NCBI GenBank assembly: GCA_024305405.1
Contig: JAKNDB010000109.1
Location: forward strand, 4,030,001 to 4,094,000
Direction: 5' to 3'
DNA: 64,000 bases
Source: Dirofilaria immitis
Taxonomy: Eukaryota; Nematoda; Chromadorea; Rhabditida; Onchocercidae
The position numbers and the translations under genes were made by a program. The notes beneath the pieces were generated by a model, which did no database searches, was not told where the DNA came from, and saw only the letters and a list, made by a program, of their open reading frames with translations. Below are positions 12,547-23,705 of the stretch, in pieces. Positions within the stretch are counted from its first letter, which is position 1, and every line of letters starts with the position of its first letter.

Positions 12547-14681
12547 AATTATCGTTGGCGTCTTTTTAAAATTTTTGTTTTTCTGATTTTGCTCATCATT
12601 TTTAAAACAAGAGTGTTTGTTGTTTTTGCTTTTTACTTCAGGCTAGCATTATTACTGTATTAAATTTAGAAACATTCCTTATGAAGTGAAATTTCTTATG
12701 ACAACGTAGGGTCGCTATCTAAAGTTCATTTGTTAAGGATAGGATTCTAAAGAAAATATCATTGGTTTGGTCGCACTGAGTAAAATAATCCTCTACGGCT
12801 GAGTTCTATCTGAAAAAAGATAGTGGCATATATGTTTGGTGATATTACTGGTGCTATGATTGGAGACAAATTTTTATAACTTATACTGATGATGCTTATA
12901 CTGATGCTGTGCGCTTAATATAATAATCGAGGAATTGGTCATATTGAGACTATTGTTAGTGGAAAACGAATGCTTGAATTTTTGTTTGCTTGTCTACAAT
13001 CTTTTTAATTCTTTTCTGTAACTGCCCAAAAATACATATAAAATATGGTTTCTAGTGGTCATCTGAGCTGGTAACTTTTTGTTTCCATTTTACAAGCTTT
13101 TTAATGCCCATTTTTCGTAACAATTTTCATTTGTTTACTGTTTTTTTTCAATTTAGGAAATTTTGATTTTTTAAATATATATTGATGGTTTATCTTTACA
13201 TATCTACTTTATTTTAAAGCAATTTTTCCGGTATATTTCGTTATTTCAATTGTCTTGTTTAATTTGTATCGTTTAATATTTTTTAATGTGAATTGCAGTA
13301 TCTGTTGTCGGCCTGAACACACAAAATTCATTAACAATAATTATATGAGTTTAGGAACGAAAGTCATAGTCGTTATTAACGAATTTAGTTAGTTTTTCAT
13401 TGCTAGAAATCTGATTTGAAATAAGAAACTGATCCGTTTTTACGATTACAGAAGATTGTTGGCATGTGTAATTCTCACTTTTAATATAGTTATCCATTTA
13501 TTATATATTGTATAATGATGTCAGCAGAATTTGATTCAATATAGAAAATGTTGTGTTGCCGAGAAAATACTCAAAGAATAACAGTATGGTTTCCAATGTC
13601 GTTATTATAATAAATGCCACGAGCCCATCAAAATGATAGTTGTATGTTTCGTTTAAATTAATTTGCTAGTTAAGATTTAGGAATTTATTTAAGTAAACAT
13701 GTAATTAATTGTAGACAAAAAATGACTTCGTGGTCCGACCTAAAATTTCTAATTGATTGCAACTCTTCACACATCGAGAAGAGTTTCGAGATATTTGGTG
13801 CGATTTTGGGGTCAGTCGACCTTAGTAGATTCTCATTATATCAGTATGTAGCCTTAGTTCAATTTCTAGGTTTCTACAGGTTATTTCCGTCCTTGTTTTC
13901 CAATCGCCTATCCGTGCACTTTTCAGATAATTCGTTACGAGGCCGAGAATCGATAGCACGGGACTCTTATGGGTCGTGGTTTAAAGGACTAAAAATAGAA
14001 ATTTTGCATCATACTTGAAATGGAATAAGACCAGTAGCACAATTAAGCTATCTGAAAGACTTCGGAATGATCCCAAGTTAGATATAGATTTTTTATTAGC
14101 AAACATGCTGCGATGACTTTGGTTGTTTAATAGTTCATAAAAGTATGAAACGTATTAATTGAATGATCTTTAATTCTGATAGGGTAAGGTGCGTTCATCT
14201 ATTAAACATTAAGACATTGGTCGTCTGTAAATGGTCTTCGCTTCGCGACATAAGTGAATGGAATTTTTACCCAGTAATTTTGTTTTTAAATTTATTTATG
14301 ACTTTCTGAAAATCAACTTGACATCTACTTGAAAAGGAAAAGAGTTTTGAGATATAATAAAATTATATTCCATAATGTCAGTGCTTTCAATAATTTCCAA
14401 AATTTTAAGACTCAAATCTACACTTATTTCATAATTATAGTAAAAACCTGTCGAACTACGAAATGCATCATATTTCATAGCTTAAAGTATATGGAGGAAG
14501 GTTGAAACACTTTTATTTCAGTGCTGTGTTGTCTATCTTGAAGAGCTCGAACGATGAATTGTCCTATGACCCTTTTCCGAGCATTTAAGCTTTAGTTACT
14601 TTATCTCACTCTCAGTTAATATACTTGTAGCTTTTCCTCTTACCATATGTTGCGGGCATGGGATAAACATAACTTGAAAAA

Positions 14682-14687
14682 TTTATT
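14682..14687 (-). terminator. Poly(A) signal of the collagen gene
   Basis: TTTATT on the + strand reads AATAAA on the - strand, about 110 bases after the collagen stop codon. Confidence 0.55.
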
Positions 14688-14749
14688 TGATTGTTGTTGA
14701 TATAACTAGTTACAAGTCGGCAAAATGGCAGTCTGCTTTAAGAATGAGG

Positions 14750-14785
14750 ACTTTGAGTGGTACATTCACTTTGAGTGGTACATTC
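14750..14785. repeat. Perfect 18-bp tandem duplication in the collagen 3' UTR
   Basis: ACTTTGAGTGGTACATTC occurs twice head to tail (14750-14767 and 14768-14785). It starts only about a dozen bases past the collagen stop codon on the - strand, so it would be transcribed in the 3' UTR. Confidence 0.9.
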
Positions 14786-14796
14786 TAACAACCCAT

Positions 14797-16864
14797 TTAA
14801 CGACGGGTGCCGTCTTCGAAAAACACACCACCATCAATGGCACAGTACTTCGGACAGATTCCTTTTTCACCCGGGCTTCCTGGTGGTCCCGGCGGTCCTG
14901 GTTGTCCCGGTGCACCGTCTGGTCCTGGTTGACCATCTGGTCCCGGTGGTCCTTTCGGACCGACTGGACCTGGTGCACCGTCGCTACCTGGTCGGCCTGG
15001 TGGTCCAGGCGGTCCTTGTGGCCCTGGTTCTCCTGAAGCACTATTTATTGAAAATGTTCCTCAAAGCGAATACTTGAAATATATTCTCTAAAACATGCAT
15101 CTGAACATCAGCTTAAACACGTATTTTACTAAAATGCTAAAATATATTATTGCGCTGCTTCTTGATAGAATATGGAATGAAAGGAACTAACCGGGGGACC
15201 GGGTTCTCCGGGAATAAGAGGTCCATTTGGCGCATCCGGTCCAGCATCTCCTGGTTGTCCTGGAGGTCCAGGTTCTCCATCTGGCCCCGGCAGCCCTTTT
15301 GATCCAGGTTCTCCTGGTGGTCCATCTGCTCCAGGTTGACCTGGTGCCCCTGGTTCACCCGCATCTCCAGGTGGTCCAGGAGGTCCAGGTGGCCCGGGGG
15401 TCCTGCTGGACAGGGCTTGCATGGTGGTGGTGTGATCGGTTCGCAGGGTTGACTTGGCGGTTTGCCAGGTTTGCCGGGTAAGCCAGGAGCTCCAGGTTTG
15501 CCTGGTTTTCCGGGTTTACCAGGTGGCCCAGGTGGTCCCGCTGCTCCTGGTAAACAACATGCGTCGCAAGCACCTGGTTGTGCTACCTGACCACCGCTGA
15601 CACCGATGTCGCTGCCTCCGTAACCGGCTTGACGAGCTGTCCGGTTCTTTGCAATAGGAATGTTCTTTAGCTCATGTACCTCTGCCCAGATATCTTTTGC
15701 AGACCCCTGAAATTTTCTTATTAAACATAAGAGAAAAAAATGCAGCTTTTTTGTTCAGTGAGAAAAGTGAAATTTTTTTCCATGTTATAAAAATTATGCA
15801 GTTGTAACGTGATTCTAAATTCTAACACATCTTCCGGGAGGCCATTCTGTCGTTCAAGGTCGAAAAAGTGAAGCGTCTTTAGAAGTATAAAAGAAAAATG
15901 TGTGCGTTACGAAAAAGAGAATGGAACAAAGATGCCTTTTGCACCGATCGAATACATTTTTCATTTTACAAACAAATTACAAAACTGATAATTGAAAAGA
16001 GAAGGTACTTCCCGAAAAAGGAAAACATGAAAAACGAAAATGGATTCGGTGATGCAGAACTCATTCGGAAACATATTTTTAAGAAATTATGCCATTTTGC
16101 TTTTTTCGTTTCCATAATTCGATAAATCTGGATAGCGTAAAACAACTATTTAGCAAAGGGAAGTTGTTATTTATCATTGGATATTATTCATATCTGGTGT
16201 TCATATTTTGATTACTTTGATTTTTTTAATGGTATTTTTTCTCAATATTCAGTCAACAGTCGTTTAGTATAACATGTCCTTCACAATGAACATCTCACAT
16301 CGATACGATAACCTCAAGAAAATCTAAGAGACTGAATGAGATGACTAACGCTGATATATTATGTGTAATCTTTTTTGAAACGAATATAACTCTAAAGTTC
16401 TGTTAGACTGTAACAGAAAATGTTCTTTTGACTTCTTTTCATCTATTAATTTAGGAAACAGTAACTTCCCTTTGATAATTGATTATCTTGTATTATCCAA
16501 TTATCATATATCTCTAACATGTACATCTAAAACAGTGAAAGCCCAGAAATAGATAGAAAGAATGAATGGAGGAATAAAATGCTGAAAGATGACATAGATT
16601 TTTAACGATGTATGTATATCATTCTGGAATACACACAATTGTCATGTTGGCATCATTAAAGATTACTTTCGGATCAATGAAAACAAAGAAAGCGTAGCGT
16701 ACCCTGCAAAATGTTATTTCGTTGTGCATTTGCTGACGCACATGATGGACGTAGTTGTAGACCATGGGTAAGGTTACGCAGACGGATAATACGGCAACAA
16801 CGGAAAATGTTACTGCTGAATAGGCCACGAAGCGATATGCCTTGATGCGACTTTCCAAATCCAT
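14797..16864 (-). CDS. Cuticle collagen, DPY-13 type
   Basis: Structural collagen of the nematode cuticle, secreted by the hypodermis. Three exons, read from right to left: 16864-16703, 15706-15192, 15032-14797; about 304 residues. The N-terminus reads [18 protein letters not shown] and continues into a hydrophobic signal-anchor (about 9-38), the pattern of the DPY-13 subgroup. Exon 2 begins [10 protein letters not shown] and carries RTAR (a BLI-4/furin-like processing site). It then has a CDACC cysteine cluster, a short Gly-X-Y block, a [12 protein letters not shown] break and the main Gly-X-Y block with LIPGEPGPP. Exon 3 is Gly-X-Y and ends [20 protein letters not shown]. Two single bases appear missing. 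One is near 15394-15402, where Gly-X-Y shifts frame inside the CCCCCGGG run. The other is at the exon 2 donor (15191-15197), where phase fails by one although the Gly-X-Y repeat should continue. Subgroup confidence is high; orthology to one C. elegans gene is not claimed. Confidence 0.95.
15707..16702 (-). other. Intron 1 of the collagen gene
   Basis: About 1 kb, AT-rich, with donor AGG|GTACGC and acceptor TTTTCAG|GGG. An open frame on the opposite strand at 15898-16125 shows no motif and is not called. I see no other gene in it. Confidence 0.6.
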
Positions 16865-16960
16865 ACCTGGATCGCTGTTATATCCTTCTTTCTTCTTTTC
16901 TCTTATGGCAGTGTGAGTTGCAGGCTTCAATAGTAGTTGCTGTTGTGGTCCTCCTACTCC

Positions 16961-16968
16961 CTTATATA
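16961..16968 (-). promoter_or_regulatory. TATA box of the collagen gene
   Basis: The - strand reads TATATAAG, about 97 bases upstream of the collagen ATG at 16864. That position suits a start site near 16935 and a short leader. No clear spliced-leader acceptor lies between it and the ATG, so cis-initiated transcription is likely. TATA boxes are common in nematode cuticle collagen promoters. Confidence 0.6.
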
Positions 16969-16994
16969 CGGTGAGTCCTGCTGCACTTCTGGAA

Positions 16995-17010
16995 CTCGTT
17001 TCTCAACGAG
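16995..17010. other. Short perfect inverted repeat upstream of the collagen TATA box
   Basis: CTCGTT and AACGAG form 6-bp arms around a TCTC loop, about 30 bases upstream of the collagen TATA box. It could be a dimeric factor site, but six-base arms can also arise by chance. Confidence 0.3.
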
Positions 17011-17307
17011 CACGCCCTGATTTGAGCAGTACTTCTTGCTTCTTTGCATTCTTCGCAATCCAAACGAGAAGTTGTTCAATGATAATTGCAAAGATCATCT
17101 ATGGGAAGTGGGCGATAGCGTAGGTGAGGTGAACTGAACACCCGCGGATCGCAAGCACCTGCCGCAATCCCCTCGGGGCATCTACACACCCTTCCAATCG
17201 CGACACTGGCTTTGCAACCGACATCGTCTACGAGGTCTTCTATCGCTTACTACAAAAATTTTCTGCAGCAAAGACATTTCCATTTTATTCGAATTGTTTT
17301 CTTTGTA

Positions 17308-17352
17308 CATATATACATCTATATCTATATCTATATATATATATATATAGAT
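17308..17352. repeat. TA-rich microsatellite
   Basis: ATCTATATCTATATC-type units run into a pure (TA)n tract flanked by ATACATC/GATGTAT, so the whole block is nearly palindromic. Open frames crossing it on both strands are low-complexity artefacts. Confidence 0.85.
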
Positions 17353-20300
17353 GTATACAAAGTATATACGCAGGTATGCGTACACATACGTACATATAAA
17401 CACATCCTTTTTCACCCATCAGTCAAATTGAAACGCATTATTTTTTAAACTTGTCGCTACTGATGGCAATCAATCTTTGTACTGGAAACATTTTGTTCAA
17501 AAAATTAGGTGTGGCAGTTCTGCATTTCTAGTTGTGACAACTAATCAGATTCATTTCGATTGCTATATTATGTAGCGTCATATCGAACATAAAATCCGAA
17601 TGCTATCATGGGGTTGCAAAATAAGGGAAAGAATAAGCTAAATTGATCTGGAATTAATTTTATCATATTTTATTCATTAATCTATCTCTATCTAACGAAG
17701 CGGATTCATCATGGAATACCAATAAATGAAGAGAGAAATGGCATCAAATGAAAACATTGAAATATGTTATAATATAATTTCAATTTCTTTAATTCGTTCG
17801 TTTGTTACGTTATGGTAGACTTGTCGCAATTGCAGAGTAAGATTGAGTAACAGATTGGAGAGGTTTCTCATTGAATGATTGTTATTATCTTATCACTACT
17901 GAATACCTATTTGTTTCGCCACTATAATTTTTATTATTTTCAACAAAAATTTTAGGAGAATATAAATTTCAGTGCTCAGCAATTCGAGTGACTCTCGAAC
18001 GTTGAAATTTGAAGTTCACAAGTTTCTTTCAGAGCAGATTATTTTGTATGAATTTATATTGGAACGTTCATTTAATTCAATCTATTTTATCACATATTAG
18101 CGTGTAAATTCCATTTTATTTTCAATTGCTATTTAGATGAACTGTTGATTCTCTGAATTTCATTTTCAACAAAGCAAAATGTCTTCGATTCAATTCATTA
18201 GTCTATTATTTTACGTTTCATTAGCTCTGACAATAATTTGTTGATATTTTGACAGTAATTACTGCATATTTCAGCACTAGATTATGAAAGTAAGATAAAA
18301 AGATCACAACTTTTCTGATATTTATCACATTTTGCATTTCTTTCTTACTAATCAGAATTGCTAGGGTTTATTAGTCATTCAATGTTATACATGAAACGAT
18401 TGCATGTCAAATGTAATCGTATTTCCATGAAGAAATTAATTATAGTAATGGTCCATTAGACTACTAGATGTTTTTAAACTAAGGTTTAAATATTTCGATC
18501 ATAGATATTATAGTTGTATTAAGATTTAAATAAAGGAAATACTAATTGACTGAAATTTCGACTGCTCACAATGAAAAAATAAGGAGAAGAGGTGAAGGAG
18601 CTGGAGTAATAATGCAGAATTTTTATTCATAGGTTGAATGACACACTAATGGCAAACGGTCATGAATAAAAGGGATGGAATCTTAGAAAATTTATACAGT
18701 TGTATGCATGAATGTTTGATTGTGTGTATGTGTATGTTTTTATTTCCTTTTCGTGCTATGTATTGCCAATAACTAAAATTGAAATTTCTATCATTTAATG
18801 GAATATTAGTATTAGACTACACTGACGAAAGAGTGGCGTAATTTCATGGATCTCTATTTTCGTCTAGTTGATCATACCATAAATTCCAGGTCTTCTGGAT
18901 GAAGGCAATGCTTTTATGGTTCTAGCAAGAGATTCAGTTTATTCCTAAATTATTCTTCAAAGATTTTCTCTTATTGAGAAAAAGAAAAATGAAATCACAT
19001 CATCATCCGTGAAAACAGCATTTGTATTCGGGCAAGAATACAATTTATGATGTTGAAAACTTTAAAATTAAAATTTTTTATTCACAAATATATCGATATT
19101 TTTGATAAATACTCCAAAGTATCATAACTTACCTGAAAATGATGATCATTAAGTTCTGAACAACTAACATCGTCTCACCGTTACCATCAATTATCATCTG
19201 CGCTTATATATACAAATCATTTTTTGATAGTAAACTGTGTCGAGAAAGTTTTTAGAACTGGGGTAATTTTTCTTTGAACGACTCATAAAATCTGGCAGGA
19301 AACAAACAAACTGCTGCACTTTTTTTGTACTTGAAGAAATTTGAGATGGCGCGCTCGACATTTACATTATTTAAGCTAATATAATATAAGGGGTAATTTA
19401 TAACTTTTTAAAAAATTGTGAGTTTTTAAAAATTTTAAAGGAATTATAATTTTTCGATTTTCTCACTCAGAAATTAGAATTTCGAGTTGACGTTGAATTC
19501 CATTATTTTAATCACATATTTCAAAAAAGATTTAAGAAATAATTGTTGAAGAAGTCATGATGACAACTTGTTTTCTTAAAAATTAGAAAATGTCTTATCC
19601 GGCAGATCATTTGACTATCACGTATTGCTCCACATCAATCGACGTCATTATTAATTATATTCTACTATAATCTGCGATATATTTATTAATTTTCTGACAC
19701 TTCAAAATTTTTGTATTAATTTATCAAATTGAATTTCTGAGTCACAGATTGATCCCATCAAAGATCCGTTTTTTAATCCACATATACTACGCGGGAAATT
19801 AGCTTTCCTTTCGTTATCTTTTATTCAATTTCTCAAATTTCTGAATATATCAGTTAATGATTTTAATGTTACACTCTTTTCCGGTAGCACATTTTCAAAT
19901 TTTTGAAATGATAACTCATTTATTTTAAAAAAATCCTGCTTTTAATTCTCCAGTGTTCTACAAACTAAAAATATTTGTTGCTGGTTTTTATAAAATGCAC
20001 AAAACATCTATCAAGCTAGTAGCAGTTAGACAATGAAAAAATATATTCCGATTTTTAAGCAATCCAAGAAAACACTATTATGTGGTTGCCGACAAAACTC
20101 TTCTTCGAGAAACTGAAGCGCAACCGTCTTAAATTTCTATACCAACTGAAAGAGATTATTGGATGATCCAATAATCATACTTGTTAAAAATTCAAAAGAA
20201 CTGTAGAAGAGCTGTTTTCATAAAGTTTAGAAAACAAATATTAAAAAGCAAAAAGCGAAGGATAAAAAAATTATTGTAAAAGAAAAGCAAAACTGAATCC

Positions 20301-22450
20301 CGAAAAACATCGATGTCAAATAACTACAGAAGAATCAAATAGCTAGTTACTGAAGTTATCATTGTGATCCGCAGAAGTTTGTTTAAAATAAGTTGTTTCA
20401 ATTACATGATATGATGAAGTGTTACTTATTTAAATTTATAATAGGAATTTTATAATTAATGCTAACCATGCCGTAAACTCAGAAAGGGCCGATTCAAATT
20501 CTAATCTTTGAAAGAGTAAAAGAAGTAGTATCGTTTATTCAAGTTTGCAGCAAGCAGGAAGTGTGATTTATAATCGGATGCTAAATTCATGCCGATAATC
20601 AAATTTTCATTCTGAAAGATAAATTCGGATAAATAATATAGATATTATACTGTTGAAAGTTTTTATATTATGAAATTCAAATGGTCTGAATTAATTTTTT
20701 CTCAACCTGCAATTTAAAATTTTAAAAATTGAATAATTTGAAGCTAACAAATTGTGGATTCTATTCTTTTCAATATGATTTTTGCTGAATGTTTCATCAT
20801 CGATATTGTAGATATAAAGAAGTGCTTTACGGTCCTTGAATATATTGAATTGTTGAAACGAAAATATATTAGACAGAATGAGGAAAATTGAATTCATTTG
20901 ATCGAAGGAGAAATTTTGGGAAATAAAAAAGAAATGAAAGTTTGATGTTCATTATAAGCGGAGTTCATAAATTACATGAATTTATGAACAGTGGAAAAAT
21001 GCAAAATTTGGTAGAGAAATACGCGCAGAAGTTTACACTCTATAGTGAATCTTCTATATCTTTCTAAATTTCCAAATAGCGTATAAATTTCTGAAATTAA
21101 GATAACCATTTCCAAATTTTCAGGAATGAAAGATTTCAAGCAACTGAAATAATTGTATGACTTAATCTCTCTTTCTTTTTCCATTAAAAGCTGGAGTTTA
21201 AATTTAAATACAAATATGAATATGTATGCTTCAAAAAATCTCGTTGAGAGTTTAGGGAAAAAAGATACAGAATTTCTATGCTAAGAGTAAAATCAGTGCA
21301 GAGGGAAGGTAGTTCAAATTTTTAATTTTATTTTGCTTTTCCTAAATAATATAGGGAGAATTAAACTTACTTGATTCATTTCCAACTGATAAGTTAAGTG
21401 GAAAGTTAGGGATAGCTAAGAGCAGGAAATTGCTAATAAACGGACTAAAAGAAATATTCTGATTTCTATGCAAGTTTACGAATTCAAGAAATCAAAAATA
21501 TATGCAAATTTTGATTTTTCTTTTTTTTGAAGAAATTGCTTTTTATAATTACATACAAAAATTCTGACTGCAGAATTATTATGAAATTAATTTTTTTATC
21601 AAAAATTCTGATAAATTTAGAAACTTTATAACACTTAAAAGATACAATTAATTGTATATGTTGCACGAAATTTCAAGTTAAAAAAATGAGATTTCAATTT
21701 TTAATGTATTTTAAACAAATTTCAACCTGACTGCTATGATGATTTCTTCTGTTCTGTAAAAACTAGAATATGGTTCATACGATGAAATATCATTCATGAT
21801 TGAAAAGAAAAACAGTTGTATTATGGCAAAAATCAAACTCGTTTATAAGCAATTTTTGGAAATAGCAGAATCAACTGGAAAGGTATTTTTATGAATTCTG
21901 GTGACCAAAATGTGACAACTTCTCCTTCATCAGTAATAGTCCGTTCAATGAAGTAAAAAATGTACTTTCTACAAAAAAAAAAAAAAATTACCGAACTAGC
22001 TGATACTGTGTAAATTTTAGAAGTGATACAGTTTTGAATTAAGCTCATTTCGATTGCTAATAAAAATGAAAAAAGTTACAGCTAGCTAGTGACTTCTCTG
22101 TAACATTAAATCCTTTAGAATCAGAATGAAAACAATTTAATTAGTACAAAATTAAGTGAACAATTCCTTAATCAAAATAAAAATGATTCATAAACTCAAA
22201 AATGTTCCAGCATTAAAATTTTGAAGACCAACAAAATAGTATCAAAAATAAGAATTGTCCTTTCTAAAGGAATTCGATGATTCATCCAATTAATAATTCA
22301 AAGAAAGATGCCATGCATGCTGCTATTATCATTCAGACTATTAATGTGGAACAAGAGAGAACATTTAAAAATTAATTGCATGCTTAAATCATTAGCACCG
22401 GACTGTATCTCTATTTCAATGCACTCTACTGTGAGTGTCGGGTCGAATTT

Positions 22451-22545
22451 GAGTTGTCGTCGAATAAATGGTCCTGCTTGACCGTCGAGTTGAACTTGAG
22501 TTGTCGTCGAGTAACTGATCCTGATTGACTGTCGAATCGTCGTTG
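22451..22545. repeat. Imperfect 47-bp tandem repeat rich in GTCGTCG
   Basis: Two adjacent copies begin GAGTTGTCGTCGA (22451 and 22498). They share the layout GTCGTCGA...GATCCTG/GGTCCTG...TTGAC..GTCGA. The block has clearly more CG dinucleotides than its surroundings. On the - strand a frame stays open across both copies (22298-22561), but it has no recognisable domain. Confidence 0.65.
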
Positions 22546-23705
22546 TCGAACTACTCTTCAAACTGGGATTAACTAAATCGCAATCCCTCCTTCACATATC
22601 CTTGGCTTGCCGATCCTAAGTGGAGTTGACCTCACTTTGTTGACCAATGGGTGAATCGAGTGTTTTGATTGAGAACATCTTTATATCTTTATCCTTTTAG
22701 TTTACTGATCTCATAATTTGGCACGCTATTTAAACTTTAATGTCCATTTTAACATTTATATCTGTATTCAAACCAATTACATATTTCGGCTTTCGCCGAC
22801 CCAAAAAAATACGACGAGGGCAAAATATAAAAGTAATTCGAGACGACGATATTCACTGGCACTAATTTATGGCACTAATCTGCTCATTTTATTTAGTTAT
22901 TACCCTGTCGTTTTCTCAATTAATCAAAGGAATTGTCCTCACACCTTCCTCTAATAAATAATAAATCCTCATATAGATTTGTCTGTCACACAACTAACTC
23001 ATCAAATCAAAAACTTTCACGCTGGTGACGGCTAAACATAAAGTTAAGTGAAGGAAAGTTCTAAACAACATCATAGGTAAAGAATTGTAAACGTATTACT
23101 TTCTTCATATACTTAATGTGTTTGGTTCTTGTTTCAGCCAATTTTTTCCCAATTATTAATTTAATTTAGATTAGCGTTAAGCGACTCCTTCTTCACCGTC
23201 ATTTATCCTTTAATCAGTCGCGTCATCTTCTCAAATATAAAGAAAGCGATCCTTCTTGTAAATGTCATTTAACCCATCAGTTACTTTTTTTTAAAATCTT
23301 TCGTCCCATACTTATTTTCTTTGGATTCAAATCTTCATCTTCAAAAATTTTTCTTAGTTATTAAAGAGAATGGTTAGAAAATACAGTCCGAAAGTTAAGT
23401 GTGTCAATTTCTAAACTAGATACATCTCGCATACAAAAACGTTAACAGAAAGTCGATATCAAACTTTCATGGAAGTGTTTCTGACAAATCAAGTGCCACT
23501 AAATTTTGCTCAATAAACGGGGTAGATCAGAACGACTTGATAGTTCAAAAGGATCCATAAAATTACGTTCTGATTCTGGTTATTGCTTAACAATGACTGT
23601 ATTGAATCATATCGTTTCCATCATACAGTTCTTATGGTGGATGGTTGCAGCAAATATTCAGCAGTGAAGCTCATTGTGGATTTATTTCACTGCAACATTC
23701 TTAAA

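Larger units (their letters stand above)
12265..14796. other. Convergent intergenic region between SMAD and collagen
   Basis: It holds the 3' UTRs of the two convergent genes. A 98-codon open frame at 13722-14018 (+) has no recognisable motif, no splice partners and no family resemblance, so I do not call it a gene. Nothing else was seen. Confidence 0.5.
17011..23640. other. Long gene-free stretch
   Basis: Divergent intergenic DNA between the collagen (-) and the genes further right. It is AT-rich, with short open frames showing no motif, no codon pattern and no splice structure. It contains the TA microsatellite near 17.3 kb and a 47-bp two-copy repeat at 22.45 kb. Nothing else was identified. 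Confidence 0.5.

Noticed and set aside
13722..14018. 98-residue open frame as a gene
   Set aside because: No motif, no splice or trans-splice context beyond chance, and it lies in convergent 3' flank.
15147..15422. Separate small collagen genes starting at internal ATGs
   Set aside because: These open frames are parts or shifted frames of the single three-exon collagen; the ATG at 15422 is simply the codon ATG read after the frameshift.
16865..16930. N-terminal extension of the collagen upstream of residue M of MDLESR
   Set aside because: The frame is open to about 17010 but contains no ATG, and the family begins at MD(I/L)..KIKAYRF; the TATA box is also located inside that open stretch.
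17182..17448. Open frames rich in Tyr/Ile on both strands near 17.3 kb
   Set aside because: They are translations of a TA microsatellite.
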